The position numbers were made by a program, and so were the translations under genes. Positions 8,907 through 17,348 of a stretch of DNA of 64,000 nt are shown here, in pieces (the stretch's first letter is position 1; the number at the start of each line of letters is the position of its first letter). The stretch spans positions 124,001 through 188,000 of the forward strand of contig NZ_FNGI01000001.1 of assembly GCF_900102945.1 (NCBI RefSeq), given 5' to 3'. The DNA comes from Modicisalibacter muralis (GTDB lineage: Bacteria; Pseudomonadota; Gammaproteobacteria; Pseudomonadales; Halomonadaceae). A model generated the notes under the pieces. It ran no database searches and was not told the origin of the DNA. It saw only the letters and a program-made list of their open reading frames with translations.

Positions 8907-9720
8907 CCTCAGCCGACTATTTGACCTCAGCGGGCGGGTCGCCATCGTCACCGGTGGACTCGGCATATTGGGGCAGCAATTTTGTCGGGCACTGGCTGAA
9001 TTTGGCGCGCATGTCATCGTAGCTGACCTGGATGGTAGCGGGGCCGATCGCTATGCCCGCGAGCTTGCGCGCGACACCAACGTTGCCTGTGCAGGCTGGG
9101 CCTGCGATGTTGCTAGTGAGGCCTCGGTTGAAGAGCTCATCGACAAGGCTATCGAGCGCTTTGGGAGCATCGATATCCTGCATAACAATGCCGCTAGCAA
9201 ATCCGCTGATCTTCAGGCTTTTTTCGCTCCCGTAGAGCAGTACTCCCTTGCCGAGTGGCGAAAGATCATGGCGGTGAACCTCGACGGCGTGTTCCTGGTA
9301 TCGCGTGCGGTGGGGCGGCAAATGATAGCGCAGGGCAAGGGAGGGAGCATCATTCATACCGGCTCCATCTATGGTCACCTCGGCAGCGATCCACGTATCT
9401 ACGCAGGCTCGGAATATCTTGGGGTGGCCATAAATACACCTCCCGTCTACGCCGCTTCCAAGGCCGGTGTGGCCGGTCTGGCCCGCTACCTGGCCACGGC
9501 CTGGGCGGAGCACGGCATCCGCGTCAATACATTGGTTCCTGGCGGTGTGCAGAGCGGTCAGAACGCGGAATTCACATCCCGCTACTCGCAGCGCGTTCCT
9601 CTCGGGCGCATGGGTAGTCCCGAGGATCTGGTTGGCGCGCTCATCTACCTTGCCTCGGATGCCTCGCGTTATGTCACCGGCCAAAACCTGTATGTCGATG
9701 GTGGTTTGAGTGCCTGGTAA
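8896..9720 (+). CDS. SDR-family oxidoreductase, paralogue of the 5789-6583 SDR
   Basis: 274-residue classical SDR with cofactor motif VTGGLGILG, HNNAAS, HTGSIYG (catalytic Ser), Y185-x3-K189 (YAASK), PGG and GQNLYVDGGLSAW at the C terminus. It overlaps the upstream oxidoreductase by 11 bases, so the two are probably translationally coupled and act together. Shared features with the first SDR (YGH..SDPRIYAG and the C terminus) indicate duplication inside the locus. Likely cytoplasmic and acting on a sugar phosphate or nucleotide sugar; the substrate is unknown. Confidence 0.7.
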   Translation: MSTNLSRLFDLSGRVAIVTGGLGILGQQFCRALAEFGAHVIVADLDGSGADRYARELARDTNVACAGWACDVASEASVEELIDKAIERFGSIDILHNNAASKSADLQAFFAPVEQYSLAEWRKIMAVNLDGVFLVSRAVGRQMIAQGKGGSIIHTGSIYGHLGSDPRIYAGSEYLGVAINTPPVYAASKAGVAGLARYLATAWAEHGIRVNTLVPGGVQSGQNAEFTSRYSQRVPLGRMGSPEDLVGALIYLASDASRYVTGQNLYVDGGLSAW

Positions 9721-9748
9721 TGACAAATCGGCTATAGGAGAGTTTGCG

Positions 9749-10744
9749 GTGACACAGAGCCTCATGATTGTGATGTATCACTATGTGCGTCCCCTTAAAG
9801 GAACTCACTACTCCAACCTCAAGGCTCTTGAGCTGGAGTATTTTCGTGGACAGCTCGATTTTATACAGCGTCATTGCCAGGTGGTGCGTATGGAAGAAGT
9901 GATCGCTGCCGCCCGGGGCCAGGGTTCTCTGCCTCCACGGGCGGCACTGTTGACCTTCGATGACGGATACCGCGAACACCATGAGCATGTCTTTCCGCTG
10001 CTTGCCGAACGCGGACTACAGGGGAGTTTCTTTCCTCCTGCTTGCGCCGTGCGCGAGGGGCGAGTACTCGGCGTTAACAAGATACATTTTACCCTCGCCA
10101 GCGGTGCAAACCCCTCGGGCCTGGTCAGTGAGATATTTACTGCCATGGATGAGAATCGTCGTGAATATGATTTAAAAGACAATGCGGATTACTTCGCGAC
10201 CTATTCGACCGAGAGCCGTTACGACGATCCCGAGGTGGCTTTCATCAAGCGCATTCTGCAGAAGGGTTTACCGGAACCCCTGCGTGCGCCTCTGATCGAT
10301 CGGCTATTTCGCCGCTTCGTGACCGAGGATGAAAAAGCTTTCGCCGCCGAGCTGTACATGAGCACCGATCAGCTTCGCGAGCTCCAGGGCGCCGGTATGT
10401 TTATCGGTAGCCACGGTGATCAACATCTTTGGTTGAACACGCTTTCCCCCGATGACCAGCGAAAAGAGATAGACGACAGCCTGGACTTCCTTGCCGAGTT
10501 GGGTGTTTCAACACGCGACTGGGTCATGTGTTACCCCTATGGCGGCTACAACGATTCCTTGCTGACTCTCCTACGAGAGAGGCAATGCGCGCTAGGCCTG
10601 ACTGTCGACATGGGGGTGGCGGATATTTCGCGAAATGATCCTTTGCTTCTACCCAGACTGGATACCAATGATGTGCCTCACTCGCTCGAAGCGACGTTGC
10701 AGAACTATGGCTGGATGCAGGAAATCTCTGCTAACAATGCATAA
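9749..10744 (+). CDS. Polysaccharide deacetylase family protein (CE4/NodB-like)
   Basis: 331-residue protein with the NodB-homology signatures: MIVMYHYVRP near the N terminus, LLTFDDGYREH (motif 1 with the metal-binding Asp pair), IGSHGDQHLW (motif 2, H..H) and MCYPYGGYND (motif 3). A long insertion between motifs 1 and 2 is unusual. I chose GTG 9749 because AGGAG at 9736-9740 is 8 bases upstream; an ATG at 9710 overlaps the previous gene. No signal peptide is visible, so it probably acts in the cytoplasm on an acetamido sugar or lipid-linked precursor rather than on exported polymer. Substrate unknown. Confidence 0.72.
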   Translation: MTQSLMIVMYHYVRPLKGTHYSNLKALELEYFRGQLDFIQRHCQVVRMEEVIAAARGQGSLPPRAALLTFDDGYREHHEHVFPLLAERGLQGSFFPPACAVREGRVLGVNKIHFTLASGANPSGLVSEIFTAMDENRREYDLKDNADYFATYSTESRYDDPEVAFIKRILQKGLPEPLRAPLIDRLFRRFVTEDEKAFAAELYMSTDQLRELQGAGMFIGSHGDQHLWLNTLSPDDQRKEIDDSLDFLAELGVSTRDWVMCYPYGGYNDSLLTLLRERQCALGLTVDMGVADISRNDPLLLPRLDTNDVPHSLEATLQNYGWMQEISANNA

Positions 10745-10762
10745 AACGCTAGGGAAAAGCCA

Positions 10763-12055
10763 ATGTTCGATATGATGAAACTGCTTTCGGACCTGACACC
10801 ACTAAACCGGGTCGTTTGTTCAAGCGATTACGACGATACTATTCGTTATATGCAAGATATCCTGCCTTTCCGGGAGCATACCTACCCAGCGGGGGATGAC
10901 TATAACGGTTGGGTCATACCGCCAAAATGGGATGTCAGGACCGCCCGAATAGATTACAAGGGGCAACGGATTTACGACGGCAGTCATCACCCGCTGGCTG
11001 TCATGGCCCTTTCGGCACCTTTCCAGGGAACTGTGACGCGCGAGCAGTTGCGTCAGCATTTGCATTACGATCACCGATACCTCGATGCGATCCCTTTTCA
11101 TTTTCGTCAGTTGTTTCGTAGTTGGAAGCGTGACTGGGGGTTTTGTGTCACGCGAACCTTTTTCGATAGCCTTGAACCGGGCGATTATGACGTCGTCATC
11201 GAAACCGAAGAAGCCCAAGGTATATTGCGAGTACTCGATTATACTCTCGAGGGTCGATCGCCAGAGACCATCGTTTTCGGTGCTAACCTGGACCACCCAG
11301 GTGTTGCTAATGACGGTCTCTCGGGGGTGGCAGTAGGCGTGGCCCTGTTCGAGGCCCTGCGTAAACGCCAGCACCCACTGAACTTCAGCTATAGGCTCGT
11401 GCTGGCACCAGGGATTATAGGAAATGAATATTATCTTGGTCATTTGCCAGCCGGGGAACGCGAGCAACTGCTGGAAGGCGTAATGCTTGAAATGCTCGGT
11501 TCACCAACAGAGCTGTCCTTGCAGTTCTCCCGCCATCGGCAGGCCAATATAGAACTTACGCTGGCCGATGCGCTGGCTGAGAGCGGTTTTCGGTACCACA
11601 CCGGCGAGTTCGAAAGCGCGCTTATTAACGATGAATATATCTGGGAAGCCTATGGTATACCCATGGCTTCATTGTCACGTTATCCCTATCCGGAGTATCA
11701 CACCGACCGTGACAATATTTCCTTGATGAGCGACGAATGTCTCGAAGAAGCCGTTCAGGTATTGCTGCGGGCGGTCGACACGCTGGAAGCAAGTCCGGTC
11801 GTACGCAAGCGTTTCTCCGGAAATATCTGTCTTTCACACCCGGCTTATGATCTCTATATCGATCCTGGACAGGTCGCCTTCGGTGACATTCCAGACGATC
11901 AGCGGCGCCGAATGCGTCTCTTGATGGATATTATTCCGACGCTCACCCGGACCACCAGTGTGAATTTGCTGGCTGGTAGGGTTGGCCTGCCACCGCTCTT
12001 GGTTGAAGGCTACCTAAGGCAATGGGTCCGGCACGGTCTGCTGGAGCTATCTTAA
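10763..12055 (+). CDS. DUF4910/DUF2172 peptidase-like protein with C-terminal winged helix
   Basis: 430-residue protein matching the domain order DUF2172 inserted in an aminopeptidase-like DUF4910 fold plus a winged helix (final 80 residues). M28-like zinc-ligand positions are visible: GANLDHPGVANDGLSG (His, Asp), PGIIGNEYYLGHL (Glu) and YPEYHTDRDN (His, Asp). Proteins of this family often lie in O-antigen, capsule and flagellin-glycan clusters, but I know of no established reaction. The start ATG 10763 lies 18 bases after the deacetylase stop, so the two are co-transcribed. It could be an amidohydrolase or deacylase acting on a sugar-bound amide; this is a guess from the fold. Confidence 0.68.
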   Translation: MFDMMKLLSDLTPLNRVVCSSDYDDTIRYMQDILPFREHTYPAGDDYNGWVIPPKWDVRTARIDYKGQRIYDGSHHPLAVMALSAPFQGTVTREQLRQHLHYDHRYLDAIPFHFRQLFRSWKRDWGFCVTRTFFDSLEPGDYDVVIETEEAQGILRVLDYTLEGRSPETIVFGANLDHPGVANDGLSGVAVGVALFEALRKRQHPLNFSYRLVLAPGIIGNEYYLGHLPAGEREQLLEGVMLEMLGSPTELSLQFSRHRQANIELTLADALAESGFRYHTGEFESALINDEYIWEAYGIPMASLSRYPYPEYHTDRDNISLMSDECLEEAVQVLLRAVDTLEASPVVRKRFSGNICLSHPAYDLYIDPGQVAFGDIPDDQRRRMRLLMDIIPTLTRTTSVNLLAGRVGLPPLLVEGYLRQWVRHGLLELS

Positions 12056-12216
12056 AGTCAGTATTGACGAGGCTAACGAAGCTCTCGGACAACCCCCTAA
12101 GCGCTTAAATAGATTGTCGGTGAATTGCTGCGCTCCTGCTTGGAGAAATAACTAATTATTATTCATCCAAATTAGTTGGTTTTGGAAATCAAGAATCCTT
12201 GGCTTAGAGGTTGAAA

Positions 12217-13605
12217 ATGTTACTGTCAATAATTAAAAGGCGCCTCAGCTCTCCTACCACTGAAGGGACTTCGGCAGGCATGGGTGGAGCCAAACTTGGA
12301 GAAGCGACTCACGCCCGTGAAGTTCATCACCCACTGCTCGAGCATCAACGGCGACACTCTCGGCCATTCGAACGAATATTGATTAATAACAACTTCCACC
12401 TTGTCTTGGGGTGGTTTTTTTCGATCATACTTCCAGTCATGGTTATTTGGGGATGGGAGTTCTGGGATAGTATCGGGCCAGAGCAGTGGGCGGCAATAAT
12501 CGGTTGTTCATCGGCATACCTGATGGCTACTGTTTCAGTACAACAGTTGGCTGGTTTGCCTCATGTAAAATCTTATGTTTTGGTCACTCCATGTGTAACG
12601 CTATATTATTTTTTCCTGCTTGTGGCACTGCAGACCTTTGCGGTCGAGTATGACCACTTGTATGTTTTGATTACCTATCTGGTGGGATGTGCTTCCAGTT
12701 TTATAATTTGTCTGGCCATATCCGTTTTCAGCCAGAAGATACTCGCGATCGTACCCTTTGGAAAGGCAGCGGAACTATACGAGAGCCAGGGTGCCGGTTG
12801 GTGCTTGCTTGATGTTCCCAGCCTCGATCATGTTCGAGTCAATGGTGTCGTCGCTGATTTGCAAGCCGATCTTAGCGACATATGGCGGCGCTTTTTAGCG
12901 GATTGTACAATTCACCGTATACCCGTATATAGCTCGAGCAAGGCTATGGAAATGACTTGTGGAAAGCTTTCTCTCGATCATCTTCACGAGGAAGTTCAGC
13001 ATGGAAGTCTTTCCCCCCATGAAGGCTATGAAGCACTCAAGCGAGGCATGGACATTCTTGCCGTGCTACTGGTCATACCCTTGGTACTTCCACTGATGGC
13101 AATGACGATGGCTGCCATTCGCCTGGATAGTCCAGGCCCGGCCATATTCAAGCAGCGTCGCATGGGCTTTTGTTGTCGTCAATTTACGGTTTATAAATTT
13201 CGTAGCATGTATACGGGGTGTATAGGCAAAGGCTTTACCATCGATGGTGAAGACCCGAGGGTGACCCGGGTTGGCAGAGTGATTCGAAAATATCGTCTTG
13301 ATGAGTTGCCGCAACTGTTCAATGTATTAAAAGGCGATATGAGCCTGATTGGGCCGCGTCCCGAATCCATGGAACTCACCGGCTGGTATGCCAAGGATGT
13401 ACCATACTTTCATTACCGGCATGTCGTGCGACCGGGGATTTCTGGGTGGGCCCAAGTAATGCAGGGCTATGCCGCCGACGTGGACGGCATGATCGGTAAG
13501 CTGGAATATGATTTCTATTATATCAAGAACTTTTCATTCTGGCTCGATGTGCTCATCATAATACGAACTTTAAAGACTCTTGTTACTGGATTCGGCTCTA
13601 GATAG
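12217..13605 (+). CDS. Undecaprenyl-phosphate sugar-phosphotransferase (initiating glycosyltransferase)
   Basis: Starts the glycan by transferring a sugar-1-phosphate to undecaprenyl phosphate at the inner membrane. The 462-residue protein has four predicted membrane helices in the first about 175 residues, a soluble linker, a further hydrophobic helix (GMDILAVLLVIPLVLPLM) and the bacterial sugar-transferase domain: SPGPAIFKQRRMGF, YKFRSMY, RVTRVGRVIRKYRLDELPQL, GDMSLIGPRPE and RPGISGWAQVMQGY. This is the WbaP/polyisoprenyl-phosphate hexose transferase architecture. AGAGG precedes ATG 12217. The sugar cannot be predicted. A 160-base AT-rich gap separates it from the upstream operon, so it may have its own promoter. 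Confidence 0.85.
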   Translation: MLLSIIKRRLSSPTTEGTSAGMGGAKLGEATHAREVHHPLLEHQRRHSRPFERILINNNFHLVLGWFFSIILPVMVIWGWEFWDSIGPEQWAAIIGCSSAYLMATVSVQQLAGLPHVKSYVLVTPCVTLYYFFLLVALQTFAVEYDHLYVLITYLVGCASSFIICLAISVFSQKILAIVPFGKAAELYESQGAGWCLLDVPSLDHVRVNGVVADLQADLSDIWRRFLADCTIHRIPVYSSSKAMEMTCGKLSLDHLHEEVQHGSLSPHEGYEALKRGMDILAVLLVIPLVLPLMAMTMAAIRLDSPGPAIFKQRRMGFCCRQFTVYKFRSMYTGCIGKGFTIDGEDPRVTRVGRVIRKYRLDELPQLFNVLKGDMSLIGPRPESMELTGWYAKDVPYFHYRHVVRPGISGWAQVMQGYAADVDGMIGKLEYDFYYIKNFSFWLDVLIIIRTLKTLVTGFGSR

Positions 13606-13665
13606 TCAATGTGGCTGTCATGAGTTGCGCGGTGTACTACCAGAAACCACTTTTGGTGATTTTAA

Positions 13666-15471
13666 ATGTTAAAAAGTCTAACGGAATTTTATTCACTGTT
13701 AACGACGGAGCAGCGCAATAAACTATTGCGCTTACAGGTACTTGTTATACTCATGGCCTTCGCTGAAATTGCCTCGGTGGTTTCCATCGGCCCTTTCATG
13801 GCGCTGGTTGGAGATATGAGTCAACTGCAGGGAGAGGGGGCGATCGCGCAGGTTTATCGTGCGTCCGGTGCAGCCTCGCCGACCGATTTCCTGCTCTGGG
13901 TAGGCGTAGGCGTTCTGGTGGTCCTCACCTTGGCAGCGCTGGTTTCGATGGTCACGATTTGGCGACTTTCACTATATGGCGCCCGGGTAGGCGTTGAGTT
14001 AGGCAGTCGTTTATACAATCATTATATGCATCAACCATGGATATTTCATGCCAGCGGAAACAGTAGCCTATTGACCAACCGAATCACCCAGGAATGCCAG
14101 CGCATGACACTCAAGATCATCAACCCCTTGATGTTGATGAATGCCAAGCTGACCATGGCGTTTTTCATGTTGGTGGCCATCTTTATTTATAATCCGGTTG
14201 TGGCAATCGCTGGATTGGCGCTGTTCATAGTCGCCTACCTGATGCTCTACATGACGGTGCGTCGACGCCTGATTTCCAATGGTAGAGCCATTTCCAAATC
14301 GCAGGCACAACGCTTCAAACTATTGGTTGAGGGCTTCGGCGGCATCAAGGATGTATTGGTACTAGGGCGCCAGAACGTCTTTAACGAACGTTTTGAAGCG
14401 GCGAGTGGGCGTTTTGCCAAAGCTCAAGGTATCAACCAGGCATTGAGCCAAGCCCCGCGCTATGCCATGGAGTTGGTGGCCTTTGGCAGCGTGATCTTTT
14501 TGGTGCTCTATTTGCTGGCAACGCACAACGGAAACATGGGCAGTATCCTCCCCATACTGTCGGTATATGCATTGGCAGGCTTCAAATTGCTACCGGCGTT
14601 TCAGCAGGTTTACTCCAGCATCTCGCAGATTCGAGGCTCTCTGGCGGCGTTCGATGCGGTACGCGACGATTTGCGCGCAAGTGCAATAGGCAAGGTCGAT
14701 AAAGGCCCCATCGACGTACACGAGGCCGGCTACATGACGCCAAAACGTTCCATCGCCTTGCGTGATATTTCTTTTCATTATCCGGGCAAACAGGAGCCGG
14801 CACTGAATGGCTTATCCATGGAAATTCACGCCAACCAAGTGATCGGTTTGGTTGGGGCCTCGGGCTCGGGGAAATCCACCACTATTGATCTGCTTCTGGG
14901 GTTGATCAAACCTGGTAGTGGGCAATTGATGATCGATGACCGGCCATTGTCGGAAGGTGATATAAGAGCTTGGCAAAACACACTGGGCTTTGTGCCCCAG
15001 AATATTTTCCTTACCGATGCATCCATTCGAGAGAACATTGCCTTCGGCTTGCCGCCAGAGTCCATCGATGATGAATCGGTCAGGCGATCGGCAAGCATGG
15101 CGCATTTGGATGAATTGCTTGCGGAGCTTCCTGACGGCCTGAACACCCGTGTGGGAGAGCGCGGTGTACAACTTTCCGGGGGGCAGCGGCAACGCATCGG
15201 TATTGCCCGAGCGCTTTATAGCGACGCCGAAGTGTTGGTGCTGGACGAGGCGACCAGCGCTCTGGATGGCATCACCGAAAAACTGGTCATGGATGCCGTT
15301 CACGATTTTTCCGGAAATAAAACCATCATTATCGTTGCCCACCGGTTGGCGACGGTCAAGCAATGCGATTGCATTTACCTGATGCACAAAGGGAGGGTTA
15401 TCGATTCGGGCAAGTATGAGGATCTGTTCGGACGTAACGATATCTTCAAGCGCATGGTCGAGCATGCCTGA
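13666..15471 (+). CDS. ABC transporter, PglK/MsbA-like lipid-linked oligosaccharide flippase
   Basis: 601-residue fused permease-ATPase half-transporter. About six membrane helices occupy residues 20-300, followed by an ATPase domain with Walker A GASGSGKST (about 397-405), Q-loop GFVPQNIFL, signature LSGGQRQRIGIARAL (about 503) and Walker B VLVLDEATSALD. By analogy to Campylobacter PglK it would flip an undecaprenyl-linked oligosaccharide to the periplasm using ATP. Sitting between the initiating transferase and the ligase-like gene supports that role. A lipid-A type MsbA function is possible but less likely in this context. Confidence 0.8.
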   Translation: MLKSLTEFYSLLTTEQRNKLLRLQVLVILMAFAEIASVVSIGPFMALVGDMSQLQGEGAIAQVYRASGAASPTDFLLWVGVGVLVVLTLAALVSMVTIWRLSLYGARVGVELGSRLYNHYMHQPWIFHASGNSSLLTNRITQECQRMTLKIINPLMLMNAKLTMAFFMLVAIFIYNPVVAIAGLALFIVAYLMLYMTVRRRLISNGRAISKSQAQRFKLLVEGFGGIKDVLVLGRQNVFNERFEAASGRFAKAQGINQALSQAPRYAMELVAFGSVIFLVLYLLATHNGNMGSILPILSVYALAGFKLLPAFQQVYSSISQIRGSLAAFDAVRDDLRASAIGKVDKGPIDVHEAGYMTPKRSIALRDISFHYPGKQEPALNGLSMEIHANQVIGLVGASGSGKSTTIDLLLGLIKPGSGQLMIDDRPLSEGDIRAWQNTLGFVPQNIFLTDASIRENIAFGLPPESIDDESVRRSASMAHLDELLAELPDGLNTRVGERGVQLSGGQRQRIGIARALYSDAEVLVLDEATSALDGITEKLVMDAVHDFSGNKTIIIVAHRLATVKQCDCIYLMHKGRVIDSGKYEDLFGRNDIFKRMVEHA

Positions 15472-15517
15472 CATTCTCTCGCTATATCTTTCGGGATTCA
15501 TGCAATAAGGATGTTTT

Positions 15518-16864
15518 GTGAAGAAGAAACGTGAGCGGGGTGCCTTGGTGGCACCCCGATCTTTTTCAGGGACTCTTGGCACGCCCTGGATACATGCCAA
15601 CACAGTTCTTGCGGCGACTTTCGTGGCGTCGTTGATCGTCCTGCCCTGGGGTTACGCGGTCGCACCGTTGCTGGCCGCCGGCGTGGCGCTCGTTGGCGGT
15701 ATGGTGACACGGGACCGAGGTGTCCGGCTAGATGTCGAGGATGCCCTGTGGTTGTTGGCGTTGCTGAGTTATGCCGTGGTGTGGCTGGCGGATGTGGCGC
15801 GCACCGGCGTGTGGCCGGATGGCCGAGGAGGTCATGGGGTATTGCTGCCGCTTTGGCCGGTACTGGCCGCCGGCTTGCTGGTCTGGCTGCGACGCCATCC
15901 GCCAGCGCTGTTGGGCTGGTGGCTGGGATTGATTGGCGGCGCTCTGGGTGCCGGGGCGATCGCTTGCTATGAGCGGCTATGGCTTGGCGATTCGCGAGCC
16001 GATAACGGCATGAATGCCATACCCTTCGGTAATCTGGGGTTATTATTGGGTGTGCTGGCCCTCGTTGCCATGCTGGGTCTGATGAGCGGTGCATTGCGGA
16101 GAACCGCCTGGCTGACCGGCTTGCTGGGTCTGGCCGCCGTGGCGGGGCTCGTGACGTCAATGCTTTCCGGTACGCGGGGCGGCTGGATTGCGCTTCCCCT
16201 GCTTGGCTGGCTGATTTTTCGCACCTTTCATGTGATGCTGCCCGGCAAACGTCTGCTGATAATGATCGGGCTGCTTGGCGCCCTTATGATAGGCGCGGTG
16301 AGCCTACCGCAATCGGGTGTGCTGGCGCGCGTGATGGTGGGTGTTGAAAATCTCCAGCGCTATTTCGTCGATGACGTAAAAGGCACTCCCGAAGGGCTGC
16401 GTCTGGAAATGTGGAAGGCCGGTGTCGTGTTGTTTGCTGAAAAGCCGCTACTGGGGTGGGGGGAGGGCCGGCTACAAGCCGCCCGCGATGAAATGGTCGC
16501 CGAGGGTAAGCTACATCTGGAGGTGAGCTGGTATGAGCAGTTGCATAGCGAGGTCATTGATACGGCCGCGCGTCGCGGTCTGGTGGGCTTGCTGACTCTG
16601 GTCGGGCTATACGGTATTCCCCTGTTGTTGTTTACTCGTCACCTGAGAGGCACCCGCAGTTCTCGAGTGCGCTCCCTGGCACTTTCCGGGGTGATAATCT
16701 GCGTGTCTTTCATCGACTTCGGCTTGAGTCAATCCATGCTGCGTGATGCACGTGGCTTGGCGGGATACCTGGGACTTAACGTGATCTGCTGGGCGTTGTT
16801 GAAAAACCAGATAGCAGCCCGAGTCTCGAAATACCATTCTCACGATTCATGGGCGGTGAGCTGA
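15518..16864 (+). CDS. O-antigen ligase/polymerase-like membrane protein (Wzy_C family)
   Basis: 448-residue polytopic inner-membrane protein with around ten to twelve hydrophobic helices and a large periplasmic loop containing EMWKAGVVLFAEKPLLGWGEGRLQ and the conserved LHSEVIDTAARRGLVGL, which match the Wzy_C ligase motif (the RG and nearby His). Predicted to transfer the flipped glycan to its acceptor: lipid-A core (WaaL role) or a protein. GTG 15518 is the start, because the overlapping ATG at 15511 runs into a stop after seven codons. A separate PglL-like gene exists at 46127, so this one may serve lipopolysaccharide. Confidence 0.75.
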   Translation: MKKKRERGALVAPRSFSGTLGTPWIHANTVLAATFVASLIVLPWGYAVAPLLAAGVALVGGMVTRDRGVRLDVEDALWLLALLSYAVVWLADVARTGVWPDGRGGHGVLLPLWPVLAAGLLVWLRRHPPALLGWWLGLIGGALGAGAIACYERLWLGDSRADNGMNAIPFGNLGLLLGVLALVAMLGLMSGALRRTAWLTGLLGLAAVAGLVTSMLSGTRGGWIALPLLGWLIFRTFHVMLPGKRLLIMIGLLGALMIGAVSLPQSGVLARVMVGVENLQRYFVDDVKGTPEGLRLEMWKAGVVLFAEKPLLGWGEGRLQAARDEMVAEGKLHLEVSWYEQLHSEVIDTAARRGLVGLLTLVGLYGIPLLLFTRHLRGTRSSRVRSLALSGVIICVSFIDFGLSQSMLRDARGLAGYLGLNVICWALLKNQIAARVSKYHSHDSWAVS

Positions 16865-16908
16865 GCAACGTCGTCAACGGTTAAACGATGGCTGGGGATT
16901 GCATGGCC

Positions 16909-16934
16909 AAAAGGGCACCTGAGGGTGCCCTTTT
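16909..16934 (+). terminator. Rho-independent terminator of the glycan cluster
   Basis: Perfect 11-bp stem AAAAGGGCACC / GGTGCCCTTTT with a TGAG loop, 45 bases after the ligase-like gene. It is nearly symmetrical (A-run before, T-run after), so it may work in both directions and also stop the minus-strand transcript of the decayed gene at 16973-17338. Confidence 0.85.
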
Positions 16935-16972
16935 GCGTGAATACACTTGGATAAGCGGGTCGCTGGGCAGCA

Positions 16973-17338
16973 TTATTGCTCGGATACTGTCGACTTGTCC
17001 GACTTGTCCGACTTGTCCGACTCGCCGTGCTCGGCGAGAAACGCGACGACCTGACCGAGGTGATCGGTGAATACGCCACCGGCCCCGAACAGCACCGTCT
17101 CGAATAGCGCGGTGAAATCCTTTACGCCATCGGGCAGTCGGTCGGCGCGCAGGGTGAAAGGGTGCACCACTAGCCCGGCATCGTGAGCGCGCGCGACCAG
17201 CTTGGTCGGGGTCAGCTTGCCTTGTCCAGATTCAGGACCTGTGGCGCCCAGGGCCCGACGCCTTCGGCGTAGTCGGCGAGCGCGGGTAGGGCCAGGGTGA
17301 GCGAGACGGCGAGCTGAAGCGTGGTATAGCGACCTCAT
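16973..17338 (-). pseudogene. Remnant of a glycerophosphodiester phosphodiesterase (C-terminal piece, frameshifted)
   Basis: Only the C-terminal barrel strands of a GlpQ-type enzyme remain. The reading frame gives TPTKLVARAHDAGL, VVHPFTLRADRLPDG and GAGGVFTDHLG, all typical of the family end. The preceding family segment (LPALADYAEGVGPWAPQVL) is found in a different frame on the same strand around 17219-17290, so at least one frameshift lies near 17215-17225. The catalytic N-terminal two-thirds, with the His pair and metal ligands, is missing, so the gene cannot be active. The tail is extended by a Ser-Asp-Lys tandem repeat. It lies just downstream of the minus-strand flippase-like gene. Confidence 0.65.
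16992..17018. repeat. 9-bp tandem repeat (GACTTGTCC x3)
   Basis: Three perfect head-to-tail copies of GACTTGTCC, followed by a diverged fourth unit GACTCGCCG. On the minus strand they encode Ser-Asp-Lys triplets at the end of the decayed phosphodiesterase. A slipped-strand product in sequence no longer under selection is the simplest reading. Confidence 0.8.
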
Positions 17339-17348
17339 GCGTTGTGGA

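Noticed and set aside
15498-16160. 220-codon minus-strand frame
   Set aside because: Antisense to the O-antigen-ligase-like gene, proline/arginine/serine-rich, no ribosome site or domain.
16992-17018. Possible CRISPR-like repeat
   Set aside because: The 9-base units are directly adjacent without spacers; it is a simple tandem repeat in a decayed gene.
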